Positions 43,626-54,020 of a stretch of 64,000 bases of DNA are shown piece by piece (within the stretch, counting starts at the first letter, position 1; each line of letters begins with the position of its first letter). This stretch comes from Mesoflavibacter zeaxanthinifaciens DSM 18436 (GTDB taxonomy: Bacteria; Bacteroidota; Bacteroidia; Flavobacteriales; Flavobacteriaceae), in assembly GCF_000422365.1 (NCBI RefSeq), contig NZ_AULQ01000009.1:91342-155341 (forward strand), in the 5' to 3' direction. Position numbers and translations under genes: made by a program. Below the pieces are notes generated by a model that searched no databases, had not been told where the DNA came from, and was given only the letters and a program-made list of their open reading frames with translations.

Positions 43626-43820
43626 ATGTTAATAATTCCATTAAAAGACGGAGAGAATATAGAAAGAGCTTTAAAACGTTACAAGCGTAAGTTTGACAGA
43701 ACAGGAGCGCGTAAAGCTTTATACGAGCGTAAACAATTCGAAAAGCCTTCAGTTGTTAAAAGAGCACAAGTTCAAAAAGCACAATATATTCAAAGACTAA
43801 GAGATCAAGAGTCAATCTAA
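43626..43820 (+). CDS. rpsU: 30S ribosomal protein bS21
   Basis: A 64-residue ribosomal protein of the 30S platform. The sequence IIPLKDGENIERALKRYKRKFDRTG is the bS21 signature. In Flavobacteria bS21 with bS6 and bS18 occludes the anti-Shine-Dalgarno end of 16S rRNA; its own mRNA keeps a strong Shine-Dalgarno sequence, so ribosomes lacking bS21 would translate it preferentially. A terminator follows at 43841. xerC begins 98 nt downstream. Confidence 0.95.
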   Translation: MLIIPLKDGENIERALKRYKRKFDRTGARKALYERKQFEKPSVVKRAQVQKAQYIQRLRDQESI

Positions 43821-43840
43821 TTTTCTAAGTTAAAAAAATT

Positions 43841-43872
43841 AAATCCCACTTAAATAAAGTGGGATTTTTTTA
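43841..43872 (+). terminator. Terminator of rpsU
   Basis: AAATCCCACTT (43841-43851) / AAGTGGGATTT (43857-43867) followed by TTTT. Confidence 0.85.
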
Positions 43873-43917
43873 TGTTCAAAAATTAAAAGTGTATATTTAT
43901 ATTTCATCCTCAAGCGT

Positions 43918-44811
43918 ATGTTATTACAATCATTTCTAGATTATTTACTACTCGAAAAAAACTACTCAGAGCTTACCATAAAAGCTTATGGTAAAGACAT
44001 ACAATCGTTTCTAGATTTTTTAAAAGAAGAATATAAAAATGAAAACCTAAAAGAAGTTAACTACGCTCAAATAAGATCATGGATTATACAAATGGTCAAT
44101 CAAAATATTTCTAACAGAAGTATTAACCGAAAAATTTCATCCTTAAATAGTTTTTTCAAATTTTTAATAAAAACAGAATACATTAAAACTAATCCATTAG
44201 CTAAACACAAAGCCTTAAAAACTAGTAAAAAAGTGCAAGTGCCTTTCTCTGAAGAAGAAATAAATTCTGTGTTAAATAAAATAAGTCACGCAGATAGTTT
44301 TGAAGGAGTAAGAAACAAGCTTATTATCGAACTTTTTTACTCAACAGGAATAAGAAGGATAGAACTTATTAATATCAAGGTAAAAAACATAGACTTAGAG
44401 AGTAAAACTGTTAAAATACTTGGTAAAAGAAATAAGGAGCGTGTCATTCCGTTATTAAATATGCTTGTAGATAGAATAAAAACGTATTTAGAAAAACGAA
44501 AGTCTTTAGAGAAGATAGAAGATGAAGATTACTTACTATTAACAGTTAAAGGTGTTAAATTATACGAAACACTTGTTTATAGAATAATCAATGAGTACTT
44601 TAGTCTAGCTTCAAGCAAAGTAAAAAAAAGTCCACATATACTCAGGCATTCATTTGCAACGCACCTTTTAAATCAAGGAGCAGAGCTTAATGCGGTAAAA
44701 GAACTTTTAGGGCATTCGTCATTAGCAGCAACACAGGTATATACACATAATAGTATTGCAGAGCTAAAAAAAGTTTACGCAAAAGCACATCCAAGAAGTA
44801 AAAAGGACTAA
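43918..44811 (+). CDS. xerC: Tyrosine recombinase XerC
   Basis: A 297-residue tyrosine recombinase that resolves chromosome dimers at dif. The catalytic residues are Arg146 (STGIRRIEL), Lys170 (GKRNKER), His240 and Arg243 (PHILRHSFATH), His266 (LLGHSS) and the nucleophile Tyr275 (TQVYTH). Length is the family norm. Its position between rpsU and hpf, and the lack of any att-like neighbours, indicates the housekeeping enzyme rather than a phage integrase. Its stop is followed directly by the hpf region. Confidence 0.9.
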   Translation: MLLQSFLDYLLLEKNYSELTIKAYGKDIQSFLDFLKEEYKNENLKEVNYAQIRSWIIQMVNQNISNRSINRKISSLNSFFKFLIKTEYIKTNPLAKHKALKTSKKVQVPFSEEEINSVLNKISHADSFEGVRNKLIIELFYSTGIRRIELINIKVKNIDLESKTVKILGKRNKERVIPLLNMLVDRIKTYLEKRKSLEKIEDEDYLLLTVKGVKLYETLVYRIINEYFSLASSKVKKSPHILRHSFATHLLNQGAELNAVKELLGHSSLAATQVYTHNSIAELKKVYAKAHPRSKKD

Positions 44812-44835
44812 TTGTTTAACCAAAAATTAATTCTC

Positions 44836-45138
44836 ATGGAGGTAAACACACAAGCAGTTAACTTTAACGCAAAACCACAATTATTAGAATTTATTCAAAG
44901 AAGAATGAATAAGCTAGAACAATTTTATGACAAAGTCATACAGACAGATGTCTATTTAAAAGTTGAAAACACAAATAATAAATCAAATAAAATATTTGAA
45001 GCCAAAATAAATATACCAGGAGATAGTTTAGTGGTAAAAAAACAATGTAAAACATTTGAAGAAGGAGTAGATACAGCAATTTCTTCTTTAAAAAGACAAC
45101 TTCAAAAGCGAAAAGAAAAATTAAGAGCACATTTTTAA
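44836..45138 (+). CDS. hpf: Ribosome hibernation factor HPF/RaiA family
   Basis: A 100-residue short HPF. The fold residues MEVNTQAVNFNAKPQLLEFI and QRRMNKLEQFYDKVIQTDVY and the C-terminal SLKRQLQKRKEKLR are typical. It binds the 30S decoding region and prevents translation in stationary phase. Start chosen at the ATG at 44836; an in-frame TTG lies directly after the xerC stop. It follows xerC on one transcript. Confidence 0.88.
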   Translation: MEVNTQAVNFNAKPQLLEFIQRRMNKLEQFYDKVIQTDVYLKVENTNNKSNKIFEAKINIPGDSLVVKKQCKTFEEGVDTAISSLKRQLQKRKEKLRAHF

Positions 45139-45158
45139 AATATTTCTCAAAAAATGTT

Positions 45159-45187
45159 TTGAATAAAAAAATAAATATATACATTTG
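45159..45187 (+). promoter_or_regulatory. Promoter of the tRNA-tuf operon
   Basis: TTG (45159-45161), an 18-nt spacer, TACATTTG (45180-45187). A hairpin with a T run follows at once (45189-45217). Confidence 0.7.
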
Positions 45188-45188
45188 C

Positions 45189-45217
45189 AGTCCGTTAGAA
45201 ATAGCGGGCTTTTTTTG
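45189..45217 (+). terminator. Hairpin and T run after hpf, at the start of the tRNA-tuf transcript
   Basis: AGTCCGTT (45189-45196) / AGCGGGCT (45203-45210), with two G-U pairs, followed by seven Ts. It can terminate the hpf transcript, but it also lies at the predicted start of the tRNA-tuf transcript. Confidence 0.5.
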
Positions 45218-45238
45218 TAGTGTGAAAAAAGTTAAAAA

Positions 45239-45312
45239 GCCGATGTAGCTCAGCTGGCTAGAGCAGCTGATTTGTAATCAGCAGGTCGTGGGTTCGAGTC
45301 CCTCCATCGGCT
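45239..45312 (+). tRNA. tRNA-Thr (TGT)
   Basis: A 74-nt cloverleaf. The acceptor GCCGATG pairs with CATCGGC, the anticodon loop reads TTTGTAA and the T loop GGTTCGAGTCC. CCA is not encoded. Confidence 0.95.
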
Positions 45313-45374
45313 CGTTTAGATAGAAAACTTAATAAAAGTTTTTACGTTCATACAAAGAGTGAAAAGTTTAAATT

Positions 45375-45456
<82 letters not shown>

Positions 45457-45490
45457 CTTTTTTAAACTTGATTAAGGATTTTAAATAATT

Positions 45491-45563
45491 GCGGGAGTAG
45501 CTCAGTTGGTAGAGCGTCAGCCTTCCAAGCTGAATGTCGCCGGTTCGAACCCGGTCTCCCGCT
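45491..45563 (+). tRNA. tRNA-Gly (TCC)
   Basis: A 73-nt cloverleaf. The acceptor GCGGGAG pairs with CTCCCGC, the anticodon loop is CTTCCAA and the T loop is GGTTCGAACCC. Confidence 0.95.
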
Positions 45564-45574
45564 CTAATATTTAA

Positions 45575-45646
45575 GCCGGTGTAGCTCAGGGGTAGAGCGT
45601 TTCCTTGGTAAGGAAGAGGTCACGGGTTCAAATCCCGTCATTGGCT
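45575..45646 (+). tRNA. tRNA-Thr (GGT)
   Basis: A 72-nt cloverleaf. The acceptor GCCGGTG pairs with CATTGGC with two G-T pairs, the anticodon loop is TTGGTAA and the D loop is one base shorter than usual. Confidence 0.93.
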
Positions 45647-45712
45647 CTATATTTAAACAGAAAATTAGAATACACTAATATTATTATATAACTAAGATTA
45701 AATTATTAAAAC

Positions 45713-46900
45713 ATGGCAAAGGCAACTTTTGATCGTTCAAAACCACACTTAAATATTGGTACTATTGGACACGTAGATCACGGTAAAACAACTTTAACTG
45801 CTGCTATTACTAAAGTATTAGCTGATGCAGGTTTATCAGAATCAAGAGATTTCGATACTATCGATAACGCTCCAGAAGAAAAAGAAAGAGGTATTACAAT
45901 TAATACTTCTCACGTAGAATATCAAACAGAAAAGCGTCACTACGCACACGTTGACTGTCCAGGTCACGCCGATTACGTAAAAAACATGGTAACTGGTGCT
46001 GCGCAAATGGATGGTGCTATCTTAGTGGTTGCTGCAACAGATGGTCCTATGCCACAAACTCGTGAGCATATCTTATTAGGTCGTCAGGTTGGTATTCCTC
46101 GTATCGTTGTTTTCTTAAACAAAGTAGATATGGTGGATGATGCTGAGCTTTTAGAGTTAGTTGATATGGAAGTTAGAGAGTTATTATCTTTCTATGAGTA
46201 TGATGGAGATAATGGACCTGTAATTTCTGGTTCTGCTTTAGGTGCACTTAATGGTGAGCAAAAGTGGGTTGATACTGTAATGGAATTAATGAATGCAGTA
46301 GATGAGTGGATTGAAGAGCCTGTTCGTGATATGGATAAGCCTTTCTTAATGCCAATCGAGGATGTATTCTCTATTACGGGTCGTGGTACAGTAGCAACTG
46401 GTCGTATTGAGACAGGTGTTGCTCAAACAGGAGATCCTGTAGAAATTATTGGTATGGGTGCTGAAAAATTAACTTCTACTATTACAGGTATCGAAATGTT
46501 CCGTCAAATATTAGATAGAGGTGAAGCTGGTGATAATGCAGGTATCTTATTAAGAGGTATTGAAAAAACACAAATCTCTAGAGGTATGGTAATCACTAAG
46601 CCTGGATCTGTAACGCCACACGCTAAATTTAAAGCTGAGGTTTATATCCTTAAGAAAGAAGAAGGTGGACGTCACACTCCATTCCATAATAACTATCGTC
46701 CTCAATTCTATGTACGTACAACTGACGTGACAGGAACAATTTCTCTTCCTGATGGAGTAGAGATGGTAATGCCAGGAGATAACTTAACTATCACTGTTGA
46801 GTTAATTCAGCCAATTGCAATGAACGTAGGTTTACGTTTTGCTATCCGTGAAGGAGGTAGAACAGTTGGTGCTGGTCAGGTAACTGAAATTTTAGACTAA
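45713..46900 (+). CDS. tuf: Elongation factor Tu
   Basis: A 395-residue GTPase that delivers aminoacyl-tRNA to the ribosome. G1 is GHVDHGKT (19-26), G2/switch [13 protein letters not shown]3 DCPGH and G4 NKVDM. Domains II and III are complete, and [12 protein letters not shown] at the C-terminus is canonical. It lies between four tRNA genes and tRNA-Trp, so the tRNAs and tuf are probably one transcript. Confidence 0.97.
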   Translation: MAKATFDRSKPHLNIGTIGHVDHGKTTLTAAITKVLADAGLSESRDFDTIDNAPEEKERGITINTSHVEYQTEKRHYAHVDCPGHADYVKNMVTGAAQMDGAILVVAATDGPMPQTREHILLGRQVGIPRIVVFLNKVDMVDDAELLELVDMEVRELLSFYEYDGDNGPVISGSALGALNGEQKWVDTVMELMNAVDEWIEEPVRDMDKPFLMPIEDVFSITGRGTVATGRIETGVAQTGDPVEIIGMGAEKLTSTITGIEMFRQILDRGEAGDNAGILLRGIEKTQISRGMVITKPGSVTPHAKFKAEVYILKKEEGGRHTPFHNNYRPQFYVRTTDVTGTISLPDGVEMVMPGDNLTITVELIQPIAMNVGLRFAIREGGRTVGAGQVTEILD

Positions 46901-46924
46901 GTTTTAGTCTACTAAAATAAAATT

Positions 46925-46951
46925 AAGGTGCTTCGTTTCTCGAAGCGCCTT
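46925..46951 (+). terminator. Hairpin after tuf
   Basis: AAGGTGCTTCG (46925-46935) / CGAAGCGCCTT (46941-46951), an 11-bp stem with one G-T pair. There is no strong T run, so it may be a processing or attenuation hairpin ahead of tRNA-Trp. Confidence 0.55.
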
Positions 46952-46962
46952 GATTTATATTA

Positions 46963-47035
46963 ACGGGTTTAGCTCAGTTGGTAGAGCACTGGTCTCCAAA
47001 ACCAGGTGTCGGGAGTTCGAGTCTCTCAACCCGTG
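46963..47035 (+). tRNA. tRNA-Trp (CCA)
   Basis: A 73-nt cloverleaf. The acceptor ACGGGTT pairs with AACCCGT, the anticodon loop is CTCCAAA and the T loop is AGTTCGAGTCT. Confidence 0.95.
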
Positions 47036-47123
47036 CAAAATGAATAGAATCTTTTAAGGTTTTATTTGAGCTTAAAAATTAAAATGTCTACTCTTTTAAG
47101 AAGAGACATAAACAAATAAAATT

Positions 47124-47321
47124 ATGGCTGGAGTGGTAAATTACATAAAAGAATCATTTACAGAACTAAAGAATAATGTCAGTTGGACACCATGGGCAGA
47201 AGCTCAAAGTTTAACTATTCTAGTGGCTGTTTTTTCAATCATCTTTTCACTAGCTATTTGGGGAGTAGATACGGTTTTTAGTAAAGTAATAAGTTTATAC
47301 TTTAATCTAATAAACGGATAA
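47124..47321 (+). CDS. secE: Preprotein translocase subunit SecE
   Basis: A 65-residue membrane protein with the SecE motif VVNYIKESFTELKNNVSWTP and a single C-terminal membrane helix. It stabilises SecY. Length is normal for short SecE. nusG starts six bases after its stop codon. Confidence 0.93.
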   Translation: MAGVVNYIKESFTELKNNVSWTPWAEAQSLTILVAVFSIIFSLAIWGVDTVFSKVISLYFNLING

Positions 47322-47327
47322 GATATA

Positions 47328-47882
47328 ATGGCTGAAGTTGGAGAAAAAAAATGGTATGTTGTAAGAGCAGTTAGTGGACAAGAAAATAAGGTTAAAACTT
47401 ATATTGAAAACGAAATTGCGAGACTAGGACTACAAGATTATGTTGAACAAGTATTAGTGCCTACAGAAAAGGTAGTTCAGATACGTAACGGAAAAAAAAT
47501 AAATAAAGAAAAAGTTTATTTCAGCGGTTACATTATGATTAAAGCTAATCTTTCTGGTGAAGTACCTCATATTATTAAATCCGTTACAAATGTAATTGGT
47601 TTTTTAGGAGCTACTAAAGGAGGTGACCCATTACCATTAAGGCAATCTGAAGTAAACCGAATGTTAGGTAAAGTTGATGAATTAACTGTTGATACAGATG
47701 TAAATGTAGCTATACCTTATGTAGTAGGAGAGACAGTAAAAGTAATTGATGGACCATTTAATGGTTTTGATGGTACTATAGAAAAAATTAACGAAGAAAA
47801 GCGTAAGCTTGAAGTAATGGTGAAAATATTTGGAAGAAAAACACCATTAGAGTTAAGCTACATGCAAGTTGAAAAAATATAA
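47328..47882 (+). CDS. nusG: Transcription termination/antitermination factor NusG
   Basis: A 184-residue protein with an NGN domain starting GEKKWYVVRAVSGQENKVK and a KOW domain at the C-terminus (VGETVKVIDGPFNGFDGTIE). It binds RNA polymerase. The rplK gene follows 66 nt later, with a small hairpin in the gap. Confidence 0.95.
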   Translation: MAEVGEKKWYVVRAVSGQENKVKTYIENEIARLGLQDYVEQVLVPTEKVVQIRNGKKINKEKVYFSGYIMIKANLSGEVPHIIKSVTNVIGFLGATKGGDPLPLRQSEVNRMLGKVDELTVDTDVNVAIPYVVGETVKVIDGPFNGFDGTIEKINEEKRKLEVMVKIFGRKTPLELSYMQVEKI

Positions 47883-47903
47883 TAATTGTTACACTAAGGA
47901 AAG

Positions 47904-47929
47904 TACTCATTGCTTCCAAAAAGTGAGTA
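47904..47929 (+). promoter_or_regulatory. Leader hairpin before rplK
   Basis: TACTCATT (47904-47911) / AGTGAGTA (47922-47929), with one G-U pair, 20 nt before the rplK ATG. A position suitable for L1 autoregulation, as in other bacteria, but the sequence similarity is not established. Confidence 0.3.
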
Positions 47930-47948
47930 TGAAACTAAATTATTCAAA

Positions 47949-48389
47949 ATGGCAAAAGAATTAGGAAAAGTAGTTAAACTACAAGTAAGGGGAGGCGCAG
48001 CGAACCCATCGCCGCCGGTTGGACCCGCTTTAGGTGCTGCTGGAGTTAATATCATGGAGTTCTGTAAGCAGTTTAATGCAAGAACACAAGACAAAGCTGG
48101 TAAAGTATTACCAGTGGTGATTTCCGTTTACAAAGACAAGTCATTTGACTTTGTAATCAAAACACCACCTGCAGCAGTTCAATTATTAGAAGCGGCCAAA
48201 GTAAAAAAAGGTTCAGGAGAACCTCATGTAAGAAAAGTAGCAAAAGTTTCTTGGGATCAAATCAGAACTATTGCAGAAGATAAAATGCAAGATTTAAATG
48301 CGTTTACATTAGATTCTGCAATGAAAATGATTGCTGGTACTGCAAGATCTATGGGTATAACTGTTAAAGGTGGAGACGCACCAAATTAA
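47949..48389 (+). CDS. rplK: 50S ribosomal protein uL11
   Basis: A 146-residue ribosomal protein. The N-terminus [20 protein letters not shown] and [20 protein letters not shown] are canonical. It binds the GTPase-associated region of 23S rRNA. ATG at 47949 was chosen; an in-frame TTG lies 13 codons earlier. It is the first gene of the L11-L1-L10-L7/L12-beta-beta-prime operon. Confidence 0.96.
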   Translation: MAKELGKVVKLQVRGGAANPSPPVGPALGAAGVNIMEFCKQFNARTQDKAGKVLPVVISVYKDKSFDFVIKTPPAAVQLLEAAKVKKGSGEPHVRKVAKVSWDQIRTIAEDKMQDLNAFTLDSAMKMIAGTARSMGITVKGGDAPN

Positions 48390-48409
48390 CCTAAAAAGAT
48401 TTTAAGAAA

Positions 48410-49099
48410 ATGGCAAGATTAACAAGAAAACAAAAAGAAGCTCAAGCAAAAATAGAAAAGGATAGATTATATTCTTTAGAAGAAGCTTCTGCTTTAGTAA
48501 AAGAAATAACAAACACTAAGTTTGATGCTTCTGTAGATTTAGCTGTAAGATTAGGAGTAGACCCTAGAAAAGCTAATCAAATGGTTAGAGGTGTTGTATC
48601 TCTTCCTCACGGAACAGGTAAAGATGTTAAAGTATTAGCATTAGTTACACCAGACAAAGAAGAAGAAGCTAAAGAAGCAGGTGCGGATTACGTAGGTTTA
48701 GATGAATACCTTGATAAAATCAAAAGTGGTTGGACAGACGTAGACGTAATTATTACAATGCCTAGCGTTATGGGTAAATTAGGACCTTTAGGTCGTGTAT
48801 TAGGACCAAGAGGATTAATGCCTAACCCAAAAACAGGAACAGTAACTATGGATATAGCTAAGGCTGTAACAGAAGTTAAAGCTGGTAAGATAGACTTTAG
48901 AGTTGATAAAACTGGTATTGTTCATGCATCAATAGGTAAAGCATCATTTAGTGCAGATAAAATTGCAGGTAATGCAAACGAATTATTAACAACATTAATT
49001 AAACTTAAGCCAACTGCAGCTAAAGGTACTTATGTAAAAAGTATTTACATGTCAAGTACTATGAGCCCAAGTATTGCAATAGATACTAAAATAGGTTAA
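48410..49099 (+). CDS. rplA: 50S ribosomal protein uL1
   Basis: A 229-residue protein with the family blocks [20 protein letters not shown] and [20 protein letters not shown]. It forms the L1 stalk and represses its own operon by binding the leader mRNA. It starts 20 nt after rplK. Confidence 0.96.
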   Translation: MARLTRKQKEAQAKIEKDRLYSLEEASALVKEITNTKFDASVDLAVRLGVDPRKANQMVRGVVSLPHGTGKDVKVLALVTPDKEEEAKEAGADYVGLDEYLDKIKSGWTDVDVIITMPSVMGKLGPLGRVLGPRGLMPNPKTGTVTMDIAKAVTEVKAGKIDFRVDKTGIVHASIGKASFSADKIAGNANELLTTLIKLKPTAAKGTYVKSIYMSSTMSPSIAIDTKIG

Positions 49100-49118
49100 G
49101 TAGTTAAAAACTTTTATT

Positions 49119-49640
49119 ATGACAAGAGAAGAAAAATCACAAGTAATTCAAGACTTAACTGCACAATTAGCCGATAACGCTAATATCTATATTGCAGATA
49201 TTTCTGGATTAAATGCAGGTGCTACTTCGGACTTACGTCGTGCTTGTTTTAAAGCAAACGTAAAGTTAGCAGTAGTAAAAAATACATTACTTGAAAAAGC
49301 AATGGAAGCTTCAGATAAAGATTTTGGAGACTTACCAACAACTTTAAAAGGAAATACTTCAGTAATGTATTCTGAAACAGGAAATGCTCCAGCTAAGGTA
49401 ATAAAAGCCTTCAGAAAGAAGTCTGAAAAGCCTTTATTAAAAGGTGCTTTTATTGAAGAAGCTATCTATGTAGGAGATGACCAATTAGATACATTAGTAG
49501 ACATCAAGTCAAGAGAAGAATTAATAGGAGATATCGTAGGATTATTACAGTCTCCAGCGAAAAATGTTATTTCAGCTCTTAAATCTGGTGGAAACACATT
49601 ATCTGGTTTAGTTAAGACCTTATCAGAAAGAGAAGGTTAA
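49119..49640 (+). CDS. rplJ: 50S ribosomal protein uL10
   Basis: A 173-residue protein with LTAQLADNANIYIADISGLN, KVNTL-like stretches in KLAVVKNTLLEKAM and a C-terminal L7/L12-binding helix. It forms the stalk base. It starts 19 nt after rplA, so there is no room for a long separate leader. Confidence 0.95.
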   Translation: MTREEKSQVIQDLTAQLADNANIYIADISGLNAGATSDLRRACFKANVKLAVVKNTLLEKAMEASDKDFGDLPTTLKGNTSVMYSETGNAPAKVIKAFRKKSEKPLLKGAFIEEAIYVGDDQLDTLVDIKSREELIGDIVGLLQSPAKNVISALKSGGNTLSGLVKTLSEREG

Positions 49641-49699
49641 AAGAGTACGCACTTTTACAATTATATATTAAATTAAAAAATTATTAAAACGATAGAAAA

Positions 49700-50077
49700 A
49701 TGGCAGATTTAAAAGATTTCGCAGAACAATTAGTTAACTTAACAGTTAAAGAAGTAAACGAGTTAGCTACTATTTTAAAAGATGAATACGGTATAGAGCC
49801 TGCTGCTGCTGCAGTAGCTGTTGCTGGTGGCGCTGCTGCTGGTGGAGCAGAAGCTGCTGAAGAAAAAACAGAATTCGACGTAGTTCTTAAAGCAGCTGGA
49901 GCATCTAAGCTTGCAGTTGTTAAATTAGTTAAAGAATTAACTGGTTTAGGATTAAAAGAAGCTAAAGAATTAGTTGATGGTGCACCAAGTAACATCAAAG
50001 AAGGAGTTTCTAAAGACGAAGCTGAAGGCTTAAAATCTTCATTAGAAGAAGCAGGAGCAGAGGTTGAGCTTAAGTAA
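49700..50077 (+). CDS. rplL: 50S ribosomal protein bL12
   Basis: A 125-residue protein. The Ala/Gly-rich hinge is at about residues 34-52 and the C-terminal domain includes [20 protein letters not shown] and [12 protein letters not shown]. It recruits translational GTPases. The rplL-rpoB gap contains a strong hairpin (50101-50137). Confidence 0.96.
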   Translation: MADLKDFAEQLVNLTVKEVNELATILKDEYGIEPAAAAVAVAGGAAAGGAEAAEEKTEFDVVLKAAGASKLAVVKLVKELTGLGLKEAKELVDGAPSNIKEGVSKDEAEGLKSSLEEAGAEVELK

Positions 50078-50100
50078 GCTTAACACTTAAATTTTACAAA

Positions 50101-50137
50101 GGTTTAGGTCTGGAGAGTTGTCTCTTAGACCTAAACC
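50101..50137 (+). promoter_or_regulatory. Long hairpin between rplL and rpoB
   Basis: GGTTTAGGTCT (50101-50111) / AGACCTAAACC (50127-50137), 11 bp perfect, with an inner GAGAG/CTCTT stem. No T run follows. The position matches the rplL-rpoB attenuator and RNase III site known in E. coli. Confidence 0.6.
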
Positions 50138-50201
50138 ATTTGTCGTATATAGTGATTAACTATATACAAACATTTTTTTTTAATCAAAATTTCGTCCATT
50201 G

Positions 50202-53200
50202 ATGTTAGTAACACAAGCTGAAAGATTAAATTTCTCTTCTATTATAAATAGAACTGAATACCCAGACTTTATGGATATTCAGATTAAATCCTTTCAGGAT
50301 TTTTTCCAGTTAGAAACTAAATCTGAAGAAAGAGGTGATGAAGGTTTATATAACACCTTCCTAGAAAACTTTCCAATTACAGACACACGTAATCAATTTG
50401 TTTTAGAATTTTTAGATTACTTTATAGATCCACCAAGATACACTATTGAAGAGTGTATAGAAAGAGGATTAACTTATAGCGTTCCTTTAAAAGCAAGGTT
50501 AAAGTTATATTGTACAGATCCTGAACATGAAGATTTTGAAACCATAGTTCAAGATGTGTATTTAGGAACAATACCTTACATGACTCCTAGTGGTACATTT
50601 GTTATCAACGGAGCAGAACGTGTAGTAGTATCTCAATTACACAGATCGCCAGGTGTGTTCTTTGGTCAATCTTTCCATGCCAATGGAACAAAATTATATT
50701 CAGCAAGAGTTATACCTTTCAAAGGTTCTTGGATTGAATTTGCAACAGATATTAACCAAGTAATGTATGCGTACATCGATAGAAAGAAAAAGTTACCTGT
50801 AACTACTCTTTTTAGAGCAATCGGTTTTGAGCGTGATAAAGATATATTAGAAATTTTTGATCTTGCAGAAGAAGTTAAAGTTTCTAAATCTGGACTTAAA
50901 AAAGTTTTAGGACGTAAGTTAGCAGCACGTGTACTTAATACATGGCACGAAGATTTCGTTGATGAAGATACAGGAGAAGTTGTTTCTATTGAGCGTAACG
51001 AAATTGTTTTAGATCGTGATACAGAATTAGATAAAGATAATATAGAAGAAATCCTTGAAGTTGGAGTAAAAACCATTCTTTTACATAAAGAAACATCTCA
51101 ACAAGGAGATTACGCTATTATTCATAATACACTTCAAAAAGATCCAACAAATTCTGAAAAAGAAGCTGTTGAACATATTTACCGTCAATTACGTAATGCA
51201 GAACCGCCAGATGAGGAAACTGCACGTGGTATTATTGACAAATTATTCTTCTCTGACCAACGTTACTCTTTAGGTGAAGTAGGTCGTTATAGAATGAACA
51301 AAAAATTAGGTCTTGATATTGGTATGGACAAACAAGTTCTTACTAAAGAAGATATCATTACCATTATTAAATATTTAATTGAGTTAATCAACTCTAAAGC
51401 AGAGATTGATGATATTGATCACTTATCAAATCGTCGTGTACGTACAGTAGGAGAGCAATTATCATCTCAGTTTGGTGTTGGTTTAGCACGTATGGCTCGT
51501 ACCATTCGTGAGCGTATGAATGTACGTGATAACGAAGTGTTTACACCAATAGACTTAATTAATGCTAAGACGTTATCTTCAGTAATTAATTCATTCTTTG
51601 GTACAAACCAGTTATCTCAGTTTATGGATCAAACAAACCCATTAGCAGAGATTACTCACAAACGTCGTTTATCTGCTTTAGGACCAGGTGGTTTATCTCG
51701 AGAGAGAGCAGGTTTCGAGGTACGTGACGTTCACTACACACATTACGGAAGACTTTGTCCTATTGAAACTCCTGAAGGTCCAAACATTGGATTAATTTCA
51801 TCACTTTCTGTATATGCAAAGGTGAATTCTATGGGATTCATTGAAACGCCATACAGAAAAGTTGAAGACGGAGTAGTAGATATTAAAGGAGATCCAATAT
51901 ATTTAAGTGCAGAAGAAGAAGAAGAAAAATTAATCGCTCAAGCAACTGTAAAAGTTGATGACAATGGTAAAATCCTTCACGACAAAGTAATTGCTCGTAT
52001 GGAAGGAGATTTCCCAGTAATGGATCCAAAAGAAATCCATTATACAGATGTGGCGCCTAACCAGATTTCTTCAATTTCAGCATCTTTAATTCCATTCTTA
52101 GAGCACGATGATGCCAACCGTGCATTAATGGGATCAAACATGATGCGTCAAGCAGTACCATTATTAAGACCACAATCTCCTATCGTAGGTACAGGTCTTG
52201 AAAAGCAAGTAGCATCAGACTCTCGTGTATTAATTAATGCAGAAGGAAATGGTGTTGTAGAATATGTAGACGCTAATGAAATCGTAATTAAATACGAACG
52301 TACAGAAGACGAAGCTAAAGTAAGTTTTGATAGTGATGTTAAATCTTACCCTTTAATCAAGTTTAGAAAGACTAACCAAGGTACTTCAATCAACCTAAAA
52401 CCAATCGTAAGAAAGGGAGATAAAGTTGTTAAAGGTCAAGTACTAAGTGAAGGTTATGCAACTGAAAAAGGAGAATTAGCTTTAGGTAGAAACATGAAAG
52501 TTGCCTTCATGCCATGGAAAGGGTATAACTTTGAGGATGCGATTGTGATTTCTGAAAAAGTAGTTCGTGAAGATATATTTACATCTATACATATTGATGA
52601 ATATTCTTTAGAAGTAAGAGATACAAAACTAGGTAATGAAGAGTTAACTAATGATATACCAAACGTTTCAGAAGAGGCTACTAAAGACTTAGATGAAAAT
52701 GGTATGATCCGAGTTGGAGCAGAAGTTAAACCTGGAGATATTTTAATTGGAAAAATCACTCCTAAGGGTGAATCTGATCCAACTCCAGAAGAAAAACTTT
52801 TACGTGCTATTTTTGGTGATAAAGCTGGAGATGTAAAAGATGCTTCTCTAAAAGCATCACCTTCATTACACGGTGTTGTAATTAATAAGAAGTTGTTCTC
52901 TAGAGCTATTAAAGATAAACGTAAAAGAGCTCAAGACAAAGAAGATATAGCAAAATTAGAAACGTTATATGCTACTAAATTTGATGAGTTACAATCTGTT
53001 CTAGTTGATAAACTTTTTACAATTGTTGGAGGAAAAACATCTCAAGGTATATACAATGATTTAGGAGAAGAAGTTTTACCTAAAGGTAAAAAGTTTACTC
53101 TTAAAATGTTAAATGCTGTTGATGACTATACTCACTTAACAAGTGGTACATGGACAACAGATGAGCATACTAATAAATTAGTTGCAGACTTAATCCATAA

Positions 53201-54014
53201 CTACAAGATTAAGGAGAATGATTTACAAGGTGCGTTAAGAAGAGAGAAGTTTACTATCTCTGTTGGAGATGAACTTCCATCAGGAATTATCAAACTTGCA
53301 AAAGTTTACATTGCTAAAAAACGTAAACTAAAAGTAGGAGATAAGATGGCAGGACGACATGGTAACAAAGGTATTGTTGCACGTATTGTACGTCAAGAAG
53401 ATATGCCTTTCTTAGAAGATGGAACACCTGTTGATATCGTTCTTAACCCATTAGGTGTACCTTCTCGTATGAACATTGGTCAGATTTATGAAACAGTACT
53501 TGGTTGGGCTGGGCAAGATTTAGGTAAAAAGTTTGCTACACCAATCTTTGACGGTGCTACATTAGATCAAATTAATGAGCTAACAGACGAAGCAGGTATC
53601 CCAAGATTTGGACATACATATCTATATGACGGAGGAACAGGTGATCGTTTTGATCAACCGGCTACAGTAGGTGTTATTTACATGCTTAAACTTGGTCATA
53701 TGGTTGATGATAAGATGCACGCACGTTCTATCGGACCTTACTCTTTAATTACACAACAACCATTAGGTGGTAAAGCACAATTTGGAGGTCAGCGTTTTGG
53801 AGAGATGGAAGTTTGGGCACTAGAGGCATATGGTGCATCTAGTACACTTAGAGAAATCTTGACAGTAAAATCTGATGACGTGGTCGGAAGAGCTAAAACT
53901 TACGAGGCAATCGTAAAAGGAGAAGCTATGCCAGAACCAGGATTACCAGAATCTTTTAACGTATTAATGCACGAATTAAAAGGTTTAGGGTTAGACATTA
54001 GATTAGAAGAATAA
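50202..54014 (+). CDS. rpoB: RNA polymerase subunit beta
   Basis: A 1270-residue protein with the expected blocks: the N-terminus [20 protein letters not shown], the rifampicin region [20 protein letters not shown] with [20 protein letters not shown], and the C-terminal [20 protein letters not shown]. It forms half of the active-site cleft. ATG at 50202 was chosen; a TTG immediately before it is also in frame. It ends 74 nt before rpoC. Confidence 0.97.
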   Translation: MLVTQAERLNFSSIINRTEYPDFMDIQIKSFQDFFQLETKSEERGDEGLYNTFLENFPITDTRNQFVLEFLDYFIDPPRYTIEECIERGLTYSVPLKARLKLYCTDPEHEDFETIVQDVYLGTIPYMTPSGTFVINGAERVVVSQLHRSPGVFFGQSFHANGTKLYSARVIPFKGSWIEFATDINQVMYAYIDRKKKLPVTTLFRAIGFERDKDILEIFDLAEEVKVSKSGLKKVLGRKLAARVLNTWHEDFVDEDTGEVVSIERNEIVLDRDTELDKDNIEEILEVGVKTILLHKETSQQGDYAIIHNTLQKDPTNSEKEAVEHIYRQLRNAEPPDEETARGIIDKLFFSDQRYSLGEVGRYRMNKKLGLDIGMDKQVLTKEDIITIIKYLIELINSKAEIDDIDHLSNRRVRTVGEQLSSQFGVGLARMARTIRERMNVRDNEVFTPIDLINAKTLSSVINSFFGTNQLSQFMDQTNPLAEITHKRRLSALGPGGLSRERAGFEVRDVHYTHYGRLCPIETPEGPNIGLISSLSVYAKVNSMGFIETPYRKVEDGVVDIKGDPIYLSAEEEEEKLIAQATVKVDDNGKILHDKVIARMEGDFPVMDPKEIHYTDVAPNQISSISASLIPFLEHDDANRALMGSNMMRQAVPLLRPQSPIVGTGLEKQVASDSRVLINAEGNGVVEYVDANEIVIKYERTEDEAKVSFDSDVKSYPLIKFRKTNQGTSINLKPIVRKGDKVVKGQVLSEGYATEKGELALGRNMKVAFMPWKGYNFEDAIVISEKVVREDIFTSIHIDEYSLEVRDTKLGNEELTNDIPNVSEEATKDLDENGMIRVGAEVKPGDILIGKITPKGESDPTPEEKLLRAIFGDKAGDVKDASLKASPSLHGVVINKKLFSRAIKDKRKRAQDKEDIAKLETLYATKFDELQSVLVDKLFTIVGGKTSQGIYNDLGEEVLPKGKKFTLKMLNAVDDYTHLTSGTWTTDEHTNKLVADLIHNYKIKENDLQGALRREKFTISVGDELPSGIIKLAKVYIAKKRKLKVGDKMAGRHGNKGIVARIVRQEDMPFLEDGTPVDIVLNPLGVPSRMNIGQIYETVLGWAGQDLGKKFATPIFDGATLDQINELTDEAGIPRFGHTYLYDGGTGDRFDQPATVGVIYMLKLGHMVDDKMHARSIGPYSLITQQPLGGKAQFGGQRFGEMEVWALEAYGASSTLREILTVKSDDVVGRAKTYEAIVKGEAMPEPGLPESFNVLMHELKGLGLDIRLEE

Positions 54015-54020
54015 AAAAAT

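Noticed and set aside
43918..44811. XerC as a phage or island integrase
   Set aside because: Housekeeping context (rpsU, hpf), normal length and conserved residues, and no att repeats seen.
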